Positions 35,201 through 44,271 of a stretch of 64,000 nt of DNA are shown in pieces. The translations under genes and the position numbers were made by a program. The stretch covers positions 62,001 to 126,000 of the forward strand of contig NZ_JNVM01000006.1 of NCBI RefSeq assembly GCF_000722545.1, read 5' to 3'. Under the pieces are notes generated by a model that ran no database searches, was not told the DNA's origin, and saw nothing but the letters and a program-made list of their open reading frames with translations. Within the stretch, counting starts at the first letter, position 1. Each line of letters starts with the position of its first letter. The stretch is from Paenibacillus tyrphae (GTDB taxonomy: Bacteria > Bacillota > Bacilli > Paenibacillales > NBRC-103111).

Positions 35201-38200
35201 GTCACCGCGCTTTCCGCCAGCTTCTCCGACGTCACAGCCTCCGCCTGCAATTGCGCTTCACCTACGGATTCCGTTGCCAACTGCTCCGCGCCTACCGCGC
35301 CCGGCGCCAGATGCGCCGTCGTTACGGCTTCCTCCGCCAAGCTACTTGCGCCTACGGCTCCCTCTGCGAGGTGCCTCACCGTCACCGCGCCTTCCGCCAG
35401 CTTTTCTGACGTCACGGACTCCGCCTGCAAGTGCGCTTCGCCTACGGACTCCGCCGCCAACTGCTCCGCGCCCACCGCGCCCGGCGTTAGATGCGCCGTC
35501 GTTACCGATTCTTCCGCCAAACGGCTGCCGTTGACCGCGCCCTCTGCGAGGTGCCTCGTTGTCACCGCGTTTTCCGCCAGCTTTCCCGACGTCACCGCTT
35601 GCGCCTGCAGCTGCGTTTCGCCTACGGCTTCCGCCGCCAGCTGCTCCGTGCCTACGGCGCCCGGCGCCAGATGCTGCGCCGTCACGGACTCCGCTGCCAG
35701 CTTTCCCGACGTCACCGCCTGCTCCTGAAGCTGCGCTTCGCCTACGGCTTCCGCCGCTAGATGCTCCGCGCCCACCGCGCCCGGCGTTAGATGCGCCATC
35801 GTCACGGAGCCCTCCGCCAAGCGGCTGCTGTCGACCGCCCCTTCTGTGAGATGCAGCACCGTGACTGCGCCTGCCGCCAGCTTCTCTGACGTTACCGCCT
35901 GCGCCTGCAGCTGCGTTTCGCCTACGGACTCCGCCGCCAACTGCTCCGAGCCGACGGCGCCCGGAATCAGATGCCGCCCCGTCACCGAACGCAACGACAG
36001 CTTTCCCGACGTCACCGCCTGCTCCTGAAGCTGCGCTTCCCCCACGGCTTCCGCCGCAAGCTGCACCACACCGACAGCGCCTGCCGCCAGGTGCAGCGCC
36101 GTCACGGACTCCTCCGCCAAGCAACTGCCGTCGACCGTGCCTTCCGCCAGATGACGGCCGCGTACCGATCCATCCGCAAGATGCAGCGCCGTCACCGCAC
36201 CTTCCGCAAGCTTCTCCGACGTCACCGCGGCCGCCGCTACATGTCTGCCGCTCACCGCGCCATCCACCATATGCGGACCGCGCACCGAGCCTTCCATCAG
36301 GTGCTGTGTCATGACTGCACCTTCTGCTAGCTTATCCGACGTTACCGACTGCGCCTGCAGTTGGTCTTCGCCTACAGCTTCCGCCATCAGATGCTGCGCA
36401 CCGACCGCATTCGGCGTCAGATGCGCCGTCGTCACGGACCCTGCCGCCAAGCGGCTGCCGTCGACTGCGTTTTCCGCCAAATGCAGCCCGCGTACCGATC
36501 CCTCCGCCAGATGCTGCGCCGTGACTGCGCCTTCCGCCAGCTTTTCCGTCGTGACGGCCTGCGCCTGCAACTGCGCTTCGCCTACAGCTCCGGTCCTCAG
36601 ATTCTCCACACCGACCGCACCGGGCGTCAGATGCACTGCCGTGACTGCCCCTTCCGCCAGATGACTGCCGCTCACCACGCCTTCTGCCAGATGCTGGCCT
36701 CGCACTGCTCGTTCCGCTAAATGCGGCGCTGTCACCGCACCGGGCACTAAGTGCTTCGCCGTCACTACGCCCGCCGCCAAACGGCTGCCGTCGACCGCTC
36801 CCTCTATCAAATGAGAACCACGTACCGAGCCTTCCGTCAGGTGAAGCGCCATTACCGCGTTTTCCGCCAGCTTCTCCGACGTTACCGCCCCGTCTTCCAG
36901 CTTATCGCGAGTGACGGCGCCGGTAACCAGCTGGTGCGTCTTCACGGACGCTTTGCCGAGATGCGCATGTTGAATCGCGCCAAAGGCCACATGATCCGCC
37001 TGCACCGATTCCTTGCCCAGCTTCTCCGACGTTACGCTTGCGGAAGCCAGCTTCGCCGTCGTCACGGCCAAATTGGTCAGCTTGTCGGTCGACACCGATT
37101 CACCGGACAGCTTGGAGGTGGTGACACTGTGTTTCGCCAGATGCGTGGTTTGTACGGCCCCCTCATTCAAATGCTGGGCCTGCACCGCCGCCCCGGCCAG
37201 CTTATCGGAGGTGACAGCCCGGTCCTGCAGCTTCTCCATCGCGATCGAGCGCTCCTGCAAATGATCGGTACCGACTGCCGACGATGCAATGTGCACGGCC
37301 TGCACGGCTTTGTCAGCCAGATGCAGCGAACTGATGGCGTCTTCCGTCAAATGCTCGCCGGATACCGATTTTTTCGCCAGCTTTCGCGAGGTAACGGCTT
37401 GCTCGCCCAATTTCTCGGAGGTGACGGTAGAGTCCGCCAGCTGTTGCGTGCCGACGCTATAAAGCGCCAATTTATCCGCTGTCACCGCGTGGGCAGCCAA
37501 GTGACGGCCTTCCACCGCTCCTTGCTGCAAATGCCGGCTTTCAATCGCTCTTTCCTGTACATGCAGCCCCTGTACCGCTTCCTTGGACAATTTGCCGGAA
37601 GTCACGGCTCCGTCCTTCAGATGAACGTTCTGCACCGCATCTTCCGTCAGATGGCTCGCGTCGATCTGCTTTGGCGAAATGTTAACGCCCCGGATCAACC
37701 CCGCCGTCAAATGATCGTGCAGCACCGAATTCAGCTTCAAATGCTCGGAAGCCACACTCCAAGGCGCCAGCTTCTCCTCCGTAACCGACTGGGGAGCCAG
37801 CTTCTCGGCGCCAATGTCTCCATTGGCCAGCTTGACGGAGGTCACTGCAAAATCGCGCAGCTTTTCCGTCGTCACCGCGCCTTCCAATAGCTTTGACGAA
37901 TTGACCACGCCATTGGCCAAATGAATCGAATGAATGGCGCCGCTTCGGATTTTATCCGACGTGATCGACTGATGCTGAATCAGCTCGCCGGTAATCGCCT
38001 CGTCAGCAAAATGCTTCGTGTAAATCGATTTTTCAGCAATTTTCATCCCGTCGATTGTCTTATCCGCCAGCTTCTCCGAAGTAATGCTGTTGTCCTGAAG
38101 CTTCTCCCCGCTGATCGCCCGGTCTTGAATTTTTTCCGTCGAGACCGAAGCCTTGGCAAGATGCTCCGCCGTTACCGACTGCAAACCGAGCTTTTGCGTC

Positions 38201-38718
38201 GTCACGCTCCGGTCCGCCAGCTTGGTGCTGTCGACCGCATAGTCGGTCAGATTGTCCCGACCAACGCTATTGGGTTTGATCCGAGTGCCGTCGACGGCAT
38301 AACGCGCGATTTTCTCCGTCGTAACGGACTCTTCGGCCAAGTCGTCCGTATACACGGTGGTTCCCTGCGTAAACCGCGGTCTGACCGGCTCTTCAACTGC
38401 ACGGATAACCGGCTTTTCAACTGCTTGGGTGACCGGCTCTTCAACTGTCCGGGTAACCGGCTTTTCAACTGCACGGGTGACCGGCTCTTCAACTGCCCGT
38501 GGAGTGTCCGGAACCGCCTGCGATTCGGCAGCCTCCTGTTCTTCTTCTCCTTCCTCAAAGTCGAGTTGACCGATGCTGATATCATCATCTAAGTCGGCTT
38601 GCGGCCTCAAAATTCGCGGCTTGTCATCCAGCCACTTAAGCTCATTAACGTACGAGTCTAAGCGCTTGTTGCGCACCTGACGTCGCGTACCGGAAACCCG
38701 GCGGTTTTCTCGTTTCAT
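32251..38718 (-). CDS. Giant decapeptide-repeat protein with WIAG-tail-like C-terminus
   Basis: 2155 residues from ATG 38716-38718 (GGGAGG 7 bases upstream). The N-terminal 110 residues are charged, with a VEEPVT/VEKPVT repeat. Then about 180 tandem decapeptides follow the pattern AVxxxxLxxx, e.g. SVTSEKLAEGAVTEQHLAEG. In the middle they gather into 50-residue super-repeats (SEKLAEG, then xQHLAEG, GRHLAEG, GAEQLAAE, GEAHLQAQ). The last 170 residues form a beta domain ending NWIAIGAANA, as in proteins annotated WIAG-tail. A regular beta-solenoid surface fibre is likely. No signal peptide, as for spore-coat proteins. The CotSA-like glycosyltransferase lies upstream on the same strand. Confidence 0.85.
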   Translation of the reverse strand: MKRENRRVSGTRRQVRNKRLDSYVNELKWLDDKPRILRPQADLDDDISIGQLDFEEGEEEQEAAESQAVPDTPRAVEEPVTRAVEKPVTRTVEEPVTQAVEKPVIRAVEEPVRPRFTQGTTVYTDDLAEESVTTEKIARYAVDGTRIKPNSVGRDNLTDYAVDSTKLADRSVTTQKLGLQSVTAEHLAKASVSTEKIQDRAISGEKLQDNSITSEKLADKTIDGMKIAEKSIYTKHFADEAITGELIQHQSITSDKIRSGAIHSIHLANGVVNSSKLLEGAVTTEKLRDFAVTSVKLANGDIGAEKLAPQSVTEEKLAPWSVASEHLKLNSVLHDHLTAGLIRGVNISPKQIDASHLTEDAVQNVHLKDGAVTSGKLSKEAVQGLHVQERAIESRHLQQGAVEGRHLAAHAVTADKLALYSVGTQQLADSTVTSEKLGEQAVTSRKLAKKSVSGEHLTEDAISSLHLADKAVQAVHIASSAVGTDHLQERSIAMEKLQDRAVTSDKLAGAAVQAQHLNEGAVQTTHLAKHSVTTSKLSGESVSTDKLTNLAVTTAKLASASVTSEKLGKESVQADHVAFGAIQHAHLGKASVKTHQLVTGAVTRDKLEDGAVTSEKLAENAVMALHLTEGSVRGSHLIEGAVDGSRLAAGVVTAKHLVPGAVTAPHLAERAVRGQHLAEGVVSGSHLAEGAVTAVHLTPGAVGVENLRTGAVGEAQLQAQAVTTEKLAEGAVTAQHLAEGSVRGLHLAENAVDGSRLAAGSVTTAHLTPNAVGAQHLMAEAVGEDQLQAQSVTSDKLAEGAVMTQHLMEGSVRGPHMVDGAVSGRHVAAAAVTSEKLAEGAVTALHLADGSVRGRHLAEGTVDGSCLAEESVTALHLAAGAVGVVQLAAEAVGEAQLQEQAVTSGKLSLRSVTGRHLIPGAVGSEQLAAESVGETQLQAQAVTSEKLAAGAVTVLHLTEGAVDSSRLAEGSVTMAHLTPGAVGAEHLAAEAVGEAQLQEQAVTSGKLAAESVTAQHLAPGAVGTEQLAAEAVGETQLQAQAVTSGKLAENAVTTRHLAEGAVNGSRLAEESVTTAHLTPGAVGAEQLAAESVGEAHLQAESVTSEKLAEGAVTVRHLAEGAVGASSLAEEAVTTAHLAPGAVGAEQLATESVGEAQLQAEAVTSEKLAESAVTARHLAEEAVRGLHLAEGAVTALHLEERAVRTRHLAEGAITTEHLAEGAVDGSRLAQGVVTTAHLAPGAVGVEQLAAEAVGPVQLQAQAVTSEKLAEGAVTALHLAEGAVHGWHLEEGAVTTLNLAEGAVDGIRLAEGAVTPLHLAEESVRSRHLAGGAVMALHIAEGAVRSQHLAEGTIGEEQLAAEAVGEAQLRAQAVTSEKLAEGAVTEQHLAEGAVHGRHLAEGAVGAEQLAAEAVREAHLQAESVTSGKLAAGAVTERHLSEGAVHDRHLAPGAVSAEQLAAEAVGEAQLQAESVTSEKLAEGAVTALHLSEGVVHGQHLAPGAVGTEQLAAEAVGEVQLQAESVTSEKLAEGAVGTEQLAAEAVGEAQLQAQAVTSEKLAAGAVTELHLSEGAVYGHHLTEGAVGAEQLAAEAVGEAHLQAQSVTSEKLAEGAVTEQHLAEGAVYARHLSEGAVGAEQLAAEAVGETHLLAQAVTSEKLAEGAVTEQHLAEGAIHGRHLVEGAVGVEQLAAEAVGEAHLQAQAVTSEKLAEGAVTEQHLSEGAVHGRHLSKGTVTALHLSEGAIHGQHLAEGAVGVEQLAAEAVGEAHLQAESVTSEKLAEGAVTEQHLSEGAVHGRHLAEGAVGAEQLAAEAVGGAHLQAQSVTSEKLAEGAVTPLHLAEESVRSRHLTESAVMALHLAEGAVRSRHLAEGAVGAEQLAAEAVGEAQLQAEAVTSEKLANRSVTADHLCVESVDGLHIKQETISGYHLVPGTISFIHLEPSLQALLNRRPTEEAQDDPADTAAVDPERFDPSGETEDPGIQSEIETPETEEAAVGLEPGEGLLAELEPELAEVHISALNLLLDAVTAQISEADAAAGSRLQPESIRSEHLAAGAVTPEHLSFQPVQTVGVLTTVQQFGISPFLLNLEDELTEVVLVFDRPFADNNYVLVASTNQTNTYAVIQQKESDGAIIGVVRSKFSPELQGIVNWIAIGAANA
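33000..38300 (-). repeat. Coding tandem repeats, 30-bp unit with 150-bp higher order
   Basis: The decapeptide repeats give an approximate 30-bp period at DNA level; between about 33000 and 36700 the units are nearly identical in blocks of 150 bp. GC-rich repeats of this sort keep all three opposite-strand frames partly open. The block should be prone to unequal recombination and assembly error, so the repeat count given is only what this sequence shows. Confidence 0.85.
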
Positions 38719-38883
38719 GCTAGGTCCTCCCATATGGTGTAGTGCCTAGTTGGCCATGCTGGAAATGAATGCAAGTAGACACTTTTAGCATATGCATTTA
38801 CCTAGAAGGTGGTCATTTGCCCGGTTAAAAATGGGCATACGCACAAGAAAGCCGAATCCGTTTTCCATCGAACCGCAAAACGC

Positions 38884-38909
38884 AAAAACAGGCGGTCTCG
38901 TTCACCGCC
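38884..38909 (-). terminator. Terminator at the end of the GT4 gene
   Basis: GGCGGT-GAACGAG-ACCGCC then TG and TTTTT on the minus strand; the stop codon is inside the loop. It separates the GT4 gene from the repeat-protein gene. Confidence 0.7.
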
Positions 38910-40059
38910 CGTCGTAAAACGTAAGCCACCGCTCCGCCATCCGTTCCCATGTAAATAGCCGCTGTACCCGCTCCACGCTTCGTTTCCCCATGCAGCGAGC
39001 TTCGTCCTCATTTTGCAGCAGGGAGATTATCGCCGGCGCAAGGCCGCTCTCCAGAGCTTCCGGCTCCACGGTCAGCCCGGTAACGCCCTCCTCTACAATT
39101 TCCGACATTCCTCCGGCGCGAGTGGCGACGACCGGGACGCCTGCAGCCATCGCTTCCACGTTGACGAGACCGAACGCCTCGCGGCGGGCGGACGGAACGA
39201 CGAGGACATCGGCCAAGCGAAACCAATCGTCCACTTCGCCGTGCGAAACATACGGAACGAAGTGGACATGGTTTCTTAGCGGCGCACTCGCGCTCGTCCT
39301 CTGAAGCCGCCTCACGTAGGGAGTAAGCCGTCTCGAACCGTAAAAGGCTCCTCCCACCACAAGCAGCAGCGCTTCCGGCACCTTGCCCACAATTTCGGGC
39401 ATCGCCGCCAGCAAGTGATGCACGCCCTTGGTCGGAATCAGGCGTCCGACATACAGAATGATTTTACGGTCCTGCAGGTCGAGTCTGTGAAGCAGCGCCT
39501 CCCGCTTGGCTGCCCCTTCCGGAGACCATCGGGAAATAAAACGGTCCGGATCGACCCCGAGATGATTAACAATAATTTTGGCTTGGACACGCGGGTCTCT
39601 GCGCACCATTTCGTTCTTCAGGTAATGGCTGTTTACCACGATCCGGTCCGCTGCAGCGAGACAACGCCGCAGCTCGGGCCGACGGATATGGGGCTTGGAG
39701 ACGAACGAAACGGAATGCAGCGATAGCCACACCTGCGCGCCCGGATGCCTTCGCTTGAGAAACCGGGCGAAGCGCGGGCGGTTCTCCACCTGAATGACCT
39801 TCGGCCGCAGCTTTCTCAGCTTGCGGCTGACGCCCTCCACATAGCGGCGTGGCGAAGCGGCGGGCACGCGCTCATAGCGGACGCCTTCGCGAATATCGGT
39901 CCGGCGGAGCGTCCGGCCCCGCCGCCCGATCACCGCCAGCCGGACGTGCCTCCGCAGGCGGTGGACGACTTGTTCCACGACCAATTCGACGGAGCTGCTG
40001 TTGCCTGAAGGAATGACGAACGAACCCGGCGTCACGAAGACGACATCATGCTCTTTCAT
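38902..40059 (-). CDS. Glycosyltransferase family 4, CotSA-like
   Basis: 385 residues with the two-Rossmann GT-B fold. Motifs are IILYVGRLIPTKGVHHLLAA near residue 215, and PSARREAFGLVNVEAMAAGV followed by PVVATRAGG near residue 300, which holds the EX7E nucleotide-sugar site. The first residues (VVFVTPGSFVIPSGNSSSVE) resemble spore coat protein SA of Bacillus. With the adjacent repeat-protein gene it may glycosylate a spore-surface fibre; that pairing is inferred from location. GGGGAGG precedes the ATG. Confidence 0.87.
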   Translation of the reverse strand: MKEHDVVFVTPGSFVIPSGNSSSVELVVEQVVHRLRRHVRLAVIGRRGRTLRRTDIREGVRYERVPAASPRRYVEGVSRKLRKLRPKVIQVENRPRFARFLKRRHPGAQVWLSLHSVSFVSKPHIRRPELRRCLAAADRIVVNSHYLKNEMVRRDPRVQAKIIVNHLGVDPDRFISRWSPEGAAKREALLHRLDLQDRKIILYVGRLIPTKGVHHLLAAMPEIVGKVPEALLLVVGGAFYGSRRLTPYVRRLQRTSASAPLRNHVHFVPYVSHGEVDDWFRLADVLVVPSARREAFGLVNVEAMAAGVPVVATRAGGMSEIVEEGVTGLTVEPEALESGLAPAIISLLQNEDEARCMGKRSVERVQRLFTWERMAERWLTFYDGR

Positions 40060-40213
40060 GGAGCTGCCTCCCCGCGATCTTTTTGGCAGTATATTCTTGG
40101 CGCAGCGGATGTGGATAGGCTATAGTTGTCCGGGCCGTAGTTTGGGCCGTTTGAATTTTATCATGCAGGGCCTCATAATAAAAGAACGAATATCCCGAGA
40201 GGAAGTGCAGATC

Positions 40214-41446
40214 GTGAGCCGATTGGAAACGTATATCGAACATTATGCGGAGCTCGCCGTAAAGGTGGGTGTCAACGTACAGCAGGGGCAGACGCTTGTG
40301 ATAACCTCGCCCGTATCAGCTGCGGATTTCGTCCGCATCGTCGCGCGCAAAGCGTACGAGGCCGGAGCGAAGCACGTCTATGTCGAATGGGACGACGACG
40401 AGCTGAAACGACTGAAGTACGAGCAGGCCCCCGACGAAGCGTTCCATGAATATCCGCAATGGAAAGCGGACGGCTTCCGTCAATTGGCGGAAGAAGGGGC
40501 GGCGTTCCTGCAGGTCCACTCCCCTACGCCCGACCTGCTCAAACACGCGAAGCCCGAGCGAATCGCCGCGGCAAGCAAAGCGTACGGCACCGCCATGCTG
40601 GAATACCGCCGCATGATGCAGGCCGGCCGAATCAGTTGGTCCATCGTATCCGTGCCATCGGCAGCTTGGGCAGCCAAAGTGTTCCCGGAGGCAAACGAAG
40701 AAGAGGCGGTTCGCTCGCTATGGGAACGAATCGTGCAAGCGGCGCGAGCCGACCAAGACCTTCCTGTGGAAGCCTGGCGGGAGCATCTGGCAGCGCTGCG
40801 CGCGAAGGTGGAGCGGATGAATGCGAAGAAGTACGCCCGGCTGATCTACCGCGCGCCGGGAACAGAGCTGGACGTGGAGCTGCCCCCGGAGCACCAATGG
40901 GTCGCAGGCGGGATACATAATGCCCAAGGCGTGTTTTTCGTACCGAATATTCCGACGGAAGAAATGTTCACGCTGCCTCGCGCCGACGGCGTCAACGGAA
41001 CCGTACGCAGCACGATGCCGCTGAATTGGAACGGGACGCTGATCGACGGCTTCAGCTTGACGTTCGAGCATGGGAAAGTCGTGAAGTGTACGGCGGAGCA
41101 AGGACTGGAGGCGTTGCAGCGGCTCCTCGCGACCGACGAGGGCGCGGCCCGGCTCGGCGAAGTGGCGCTGGTGCCGCAGAACTCGCCGATTGCCGCGATG
41201 AACGTACTGTTTTATAATACGGGGCTTGACGAGAACGCCTCCTGCCACCTGGCGTTAGGCAACGCGTATCCGCTATGTCTGGAAGGCGGCACCGCCATGA
41301 CCAGGGAGCAGTTGGCGCAGCACGGAGCCAACCACAGTTTGGTGCACGTCGACTTCATGATCGGGTCGAACGAGCTCGATATCGACGGAGAGCTGCCGGA
41401 CGGGACGGTGGAGCCGGTGTTCCGGCGGGGCTGCTGGGCGGATTAA
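40214..41446 (+). CDS. M29-family aminopeptidase (AmpS/AmpT type)
   Basis: A 410-residue metallo-aminopeptidase from GTG 40214-40216, with GAGAGGAAG 8 bases before. Family marks: QGQTLVITSPVSAADFVRIV at the N-terminus, the Gly/Asn loop WVAGGIHNAQG, metal ligands in PNIPTEEMFTLP, FEHGKVV, and DENASCHLALGNAYPL, then a C-terminal HVDFMIGSNELDIDGEL. It removes N-terminal residues from peptides in the cytoplasm using two metal ions. It converges on the tag gene with a 4-base overlap of the ends. Length matches the family. Confidence 0.93.
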   Translation: MSRLETYIEHYAELAVKVGVNVQQGQTLVITSPVSAADFVRIVARKAYEAGAKHVYVEWDDDELKRLKYEQAPDEAFHEYPQWKADGFRQLAEEGAAFLQVHSPTPDLLKHAKPERIAAASKAYGTAMLEYRRMMQAGRISWSIVSVPSAAWAAKVFPEANEEEAVRSLWERIVQAARADQDLPVEAWREHLAALRAKVERMNAKKYARLIYRAPGTELDVELPPEHQWVAGGIHNAQGVFFVPNIPTEEMFTLPRADGVNGTVRSTMPLNWNGTLIDGFSLTFEHGKVVKCTAEQGLEALQRLLATDEGAARLGEVALVPQNSPIAAMNVLFYNTGLDENASCHLALGNAYPLCLEGGTAMTREQLAQHGANHSLVHVDFMIGSNELDIDGELPDGTVEPVFRRGCWAD

Positions 41447-42021
41447 TCCGCCCGGGCTCCGGAAAGCTCCGCAAACCGGAAGCAATCGACCGTATGGTCC
41501 ATCACCATGCCGGTCGCCTGCATAAACGCATAACAGATCGTCGAGCCGACGAAGGTGAAGCCGCGCTTCTTCAGCGCTTTGCTCATCGCATCCGATTCCG
41601 GCGTGCTGGCCGGCACTTCCTTCAGGCTCTGCCAGCGGTTGCGGATCGTATCGCCGCCGACGAACTGCCAAATGTAGCGGTCGAAGCTGCCGAATTCCTC
41701 CTGCACCGCGAGAAAAGCCTTCGCGTTCGTCACGGCGCCGCGCATTTTGAGCCGGTTGCGGATCAGGCCCGGATCGCCGAGCAGCTCGTCCAATTTGGCA
41801 TCGTCATAAGCGGCTACCGCCTTGGGATCGAAACCGTCGAACGCCTCCCGGTACCGGTCTCTTTTTTTGAGCACCGTATACCAGCTCAGCCCTGCCTGTG
41901 CTCCTTCCAGGATCAGCATCTCGAACAGCTTCCCGTCGTCATGAACGGGAACTCCCCATTCCTTATCGTGATAGTCGATATATAAAGGGTCTTCGTTACA
42001 CCAGCCACAGCGGCATTCCAT
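41443..42021 (-). CDS. tag: DNA-3-methyladenine glycosylase I
   Basis: 192 residues beginning CGWCNEDPLYIDYHDKEWG, the family hallmark with the first zinc Cys; LILEGAQAGLSWYTVLKKR holds the catalytic Glu and the base-pocket Trp. The closing zinc ligands are usually His and Cys near the end, here about VMDHTVDCFRF. It excises 3-methyladenine from alkylated DNA. GGAGACG precedes the ATG. Confidence 0.94.
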   Translation of the reverse strand: MECRCGWCNEDPLYIDYHDKEWGVPVHDDGKLFEMLILEGAQAGLSWYTVLKKRDRYREAFDGFDPKAVAAYDDAKLDELLGDPGLIRNRLKMRGAVTNAKAFLAVQEEFGSFDRYIWQFVGGDTIRNRWQSLKEVPASTPESDAMSKALKKRGFTFVGSTICYAFMQATGMVMDHTVDCFRFAELSGARAD

Positions 42022-42228
42022 AGGACGTCTCCTCTCCTTTTTTCTCTAACTATACCACATTATTGCGACACCGTTTGTCACCGTTTTTCAATTCGGCGAT
42101 TTATCTTTCGATCCTGGCACGTATCAAGTATAATAGCGGATAATACCCTAGCACAGACGCTTCGCGCACGGCATATCCGAACCCGGCACAGTCAAGCCGA
42201 ACGATTCCAAACATCAGGCGGGGATTCT

Positions 42229-42996
42229 ATGAATCATTCATTTACGGTATACGAGCAGCAGATTCGGAAGCAGTTGATCGGATGGGAGAAGGAGCTGCTC
42301 AAGCCGCCCGGCATGTTCGAAAAAACGTCCAGGGCACTGCAAACGCGAATCAATCAAGCCATACCCGAGAAAGTGCATACGGCCATTACCGCAGCGGTCA
42401 AAGGCATTGTTCAGACTGCGCTGTTCAGCCTGGACTATATTCCGAAAAGCGAACCGCTCCAAGGCATGACCTTGGCGTCGCGCGATCACAAAGCCGAGGA
42501 GCTGATCGACTTTTACAAAAAACTGGCAGCGGCGGAAGGCGCGGGGACGGGAGCTGGAGGAATTTTGCTCGGGCTCGCGGATTTTCCGATCCTGATCGGC
42601 ATCAAGATGAAGTTCTTGTTCGAGCTCGCCCACATTTACGGGCATTCGACGCTTGATTATCGCGAACGTTTGTACATTTTGCATGTATTTCAGGTCGCTT
42701 TCTCCAGCCAGAACAAAAAGCCCGAGCTGTACCGCGCCGTCGTGAATTGGCCGCAAACCGCCAAAACGCTGCCTTCTGCAGACTCATACGCCCAGCATAT
42801 CGATTGGAGGCAGCTGCAGCAGGAATACCGCGATACGATCGATTTCCGCAAATTGCTGCAGCTTGTCCCCGGCATCGGCGCCGTCGTGGGAGCATGGGCC
42901 AACTACGGCCTGCTTGAGGAGCTGGGGCAAGCCGGCATGAACTGCTACCGCCGGCGCTGGCTGGATGAGGCGGAGGAGAACGGCAGGACAACTTAA
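42229..42996 (+). CDS. EcsC-family protein
   Basis: 255 residues matching the EcsC family: ITAAVKGIVQTALFS, then the Gly/Ala-rich GAGTGAGGILLGLADFPIL near residue 105, and KMKFLFELAHIYGHST. EcsC stands beside an ABC transporter in Bacillus, but many single copies exist and the biochemical role is unclear. It is followed after 23 bases by a cupin gene and then a lipase, probably one transcript. The ATG follows GGCGGGG. Confidence 0.85.
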   Translation: MNHSFTVYEQQIRKQLIGWEKELLKPPGMFEKTSRALQTRINQAIPEKVHTAITAAVKGIVQTALFSLDYIPKSEPLQGMTLASRDHKAEELIDFYKKLAAAEGAGTGAGGILLGLADFPILIGIKMKFLFELAHIYGHSTLDYRERLYILHVFQVAFSSQNKKPELYRAVVNWPQTAKTLPSADSYAQHIDWRQLQQEYRDTIDFRKLLQLVPGIGAVVGAWANYGLLEELGQAGMNCYRRRWLDEAEENGRTT

Positions 42997-43019
42997 GTCG
43001 AGGGAGAGAAACCATAACC

Positions 43020-43385
43020 ATGAAAATCAGCAAAGCGAATGCACCGCATTATATTTGGGGCGGCCAGTGCGATGGCTGGCATCTGGTTCAGCAGCCCGAG
43101 CTGAGCGTCATTCACGAGCGGATGCCCCCGCATACGGCCGAGGTCCGGCATTACCATGAGCAGGCGCGCCAATTGTTTTTCGTGCTGACGGGGACGGCCG
43201 AGCTGGAGGTGGACGGCGAGCTCCATACCCTCGGTCCGCAGGAAGGCTGCGAGGTACCGCCGGGTGTGCCGCATCAGATGAAGAACGTTTCCTCCGGGGA
43301 CGTTGAGTTCCTTGTCGTCTCGCACCCGCAGACCCGGGGAGACCGGGTGGAAGCGCCGCCCTTGGCGGAGCCAAAGAGGGACTAG
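43020..43385 (+). CDS. Cupin-domain protein
   Basis: A 121-residue single-domain cupin. Metal-site motif 1 is RHYHEQARQLFFVLTGTAEL near residue 42 and motif 2 GCEVPPGVPHQMKN near residue 78, giving the usual His/Glu ligand set. It may be a small-molecule dioxygenase, isomerase or sensor. GAGGGAGAG precedes the start. Confidence 0.85.
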   Translation: MKISKANAPHYIWGGQCDGWHLVQQPELSVIHERMPPHTAEVRHYHEQARQLFFVLTGTAELEVDGELHTLGPQEGCEVPPGVPHQMKNVSSGDVEFLVVSHPQTRGDRVEAPPLAEPKRD

Positions 43386-43473
43386 CCCACGGCCCTCGCT
43401 TCGCTCTCCCATTTCACTGCCGGAGGTGCCGGAATACACTATACGACCAATTCCAATGTTAGGAGCATGTCGT

Positions 43474-44238
43474 ATGACCATAGCTTTCAACCGGGCCATT
43501 CTGCTGGCCGGTATCGTATACCAGGCCATCCGGCAGTACAACAATAACGGATCGTTCGAGCTGCCCCTCGGATATAAGCTGGCCGCCGTCTTGGGCAATA
43601 AGGAGTTTCCATACCTCGGATTCATTCTCGAGTCCAAGCAATCGATCGTCATCGCGCTCCGCGGCACGGCGGCCGTATCCGAAATGAAGAAAGATTTGGA
43701 GTTCGATCAAATTCCGTTCCCTTTTGTCCGCAACGCCGGACTGACGCACCGCGGTTTCACGGAGCTGTACGCATCTGCGCTCCGCGGTCCAATTATGAGT
43801 TATTTGAACAAAGCTTCCCCCCAAAAAAGGCTGTATTTGGCCGGCCACAGCATCGGCGGCTCGCTAGTTACACTCTGCGCGCTCGACCTCGTCTATCATA
43901 CGCCCTTCAAACAGCCCGTAGTCTACACGTTCGGAGCCCCGAAGGTCGGTAATCCTCATTTTGTCCGCCGGTTTAACAGACGAATTAAACACAGCACCCA
44001 CATTGCCAACCGATACGATCTCGTGCCGCTGCTGCCGCCCTCCTTCGACAAAACCGTATACCGGCATGTCCGGTACCGCTACGTGATCCGCTTCCAAAAC
44101 AAAGGCCTGAAGGGAAGCCATTCGATCAAAAGCTATTACAAAGAGCTGATGCGCCGGCGCGCAGGCCGCAGCCGTCCAAACTACAGCGGCAGTCCGAAAG
44201 GCCTTCTGCCCATCCCTTCCGTCCGCTTGGCCCGATAG
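43474..44238 (+). CDS. Class 3 lipase
   Basis: 254 residues from ATG 43474, with TTAGGAG about 8 bases before. The alpha/beta-hydrolase core shows SIVIALRGTA (oxyanion region), the nucleophile elbow YLAGHSIGGSLVTLC near residue 125, the Asp region NRYDLVPLLPP, and a likely catalytic His in LKGSHSIKSYYKEL. No signal peptide, so a cytoplasmic or non-classically exported acylglycerol hydrolase. Last gene of the EcsC-cupin-lipase group. Confidence 0.87.
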   Translation: MTIAFNRAILLAGIVYQAIRQYNNNGSFELPLGYKLAAVLGNKEFPYLGFILESKQSIVIALRGTAAVSEMKKDLEFDQIPFPFVRNAGLTHRGFTELYASALRGPIMSYLNKASPQKRLYLAGHSIGGSLVTLCALDLVYHTPFKQPVVYTFGAPKVGNPHFVRRFNRRIKHSTHIANRYDLVPLLPPSFDKTVYRHVRYRYVIRFQNKGLKGSHSIKSYYKELMRRRAGRSRPNYSGSPKGLLPIPSVRLAR

Positions 44239-44271
44239 TTTTGCAGCATCCTTATAAAACATGCACATGAC

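Noticed and set aside
33633..35409. Long plus-strand open frames (400-500 codons) opposite the repeat-protein gene
   Set aside because: They are complements of GC-rich decapeptide repeats with Arg/Ala/Pro/Ser-rich low-complexity output and no ribosome sites.
32251..38300. CRISPR-like regular spacing in the 30-bp repeats
   Set aside because: There are no unique spacers; the repeat is an open coding frame with codon-level variation.
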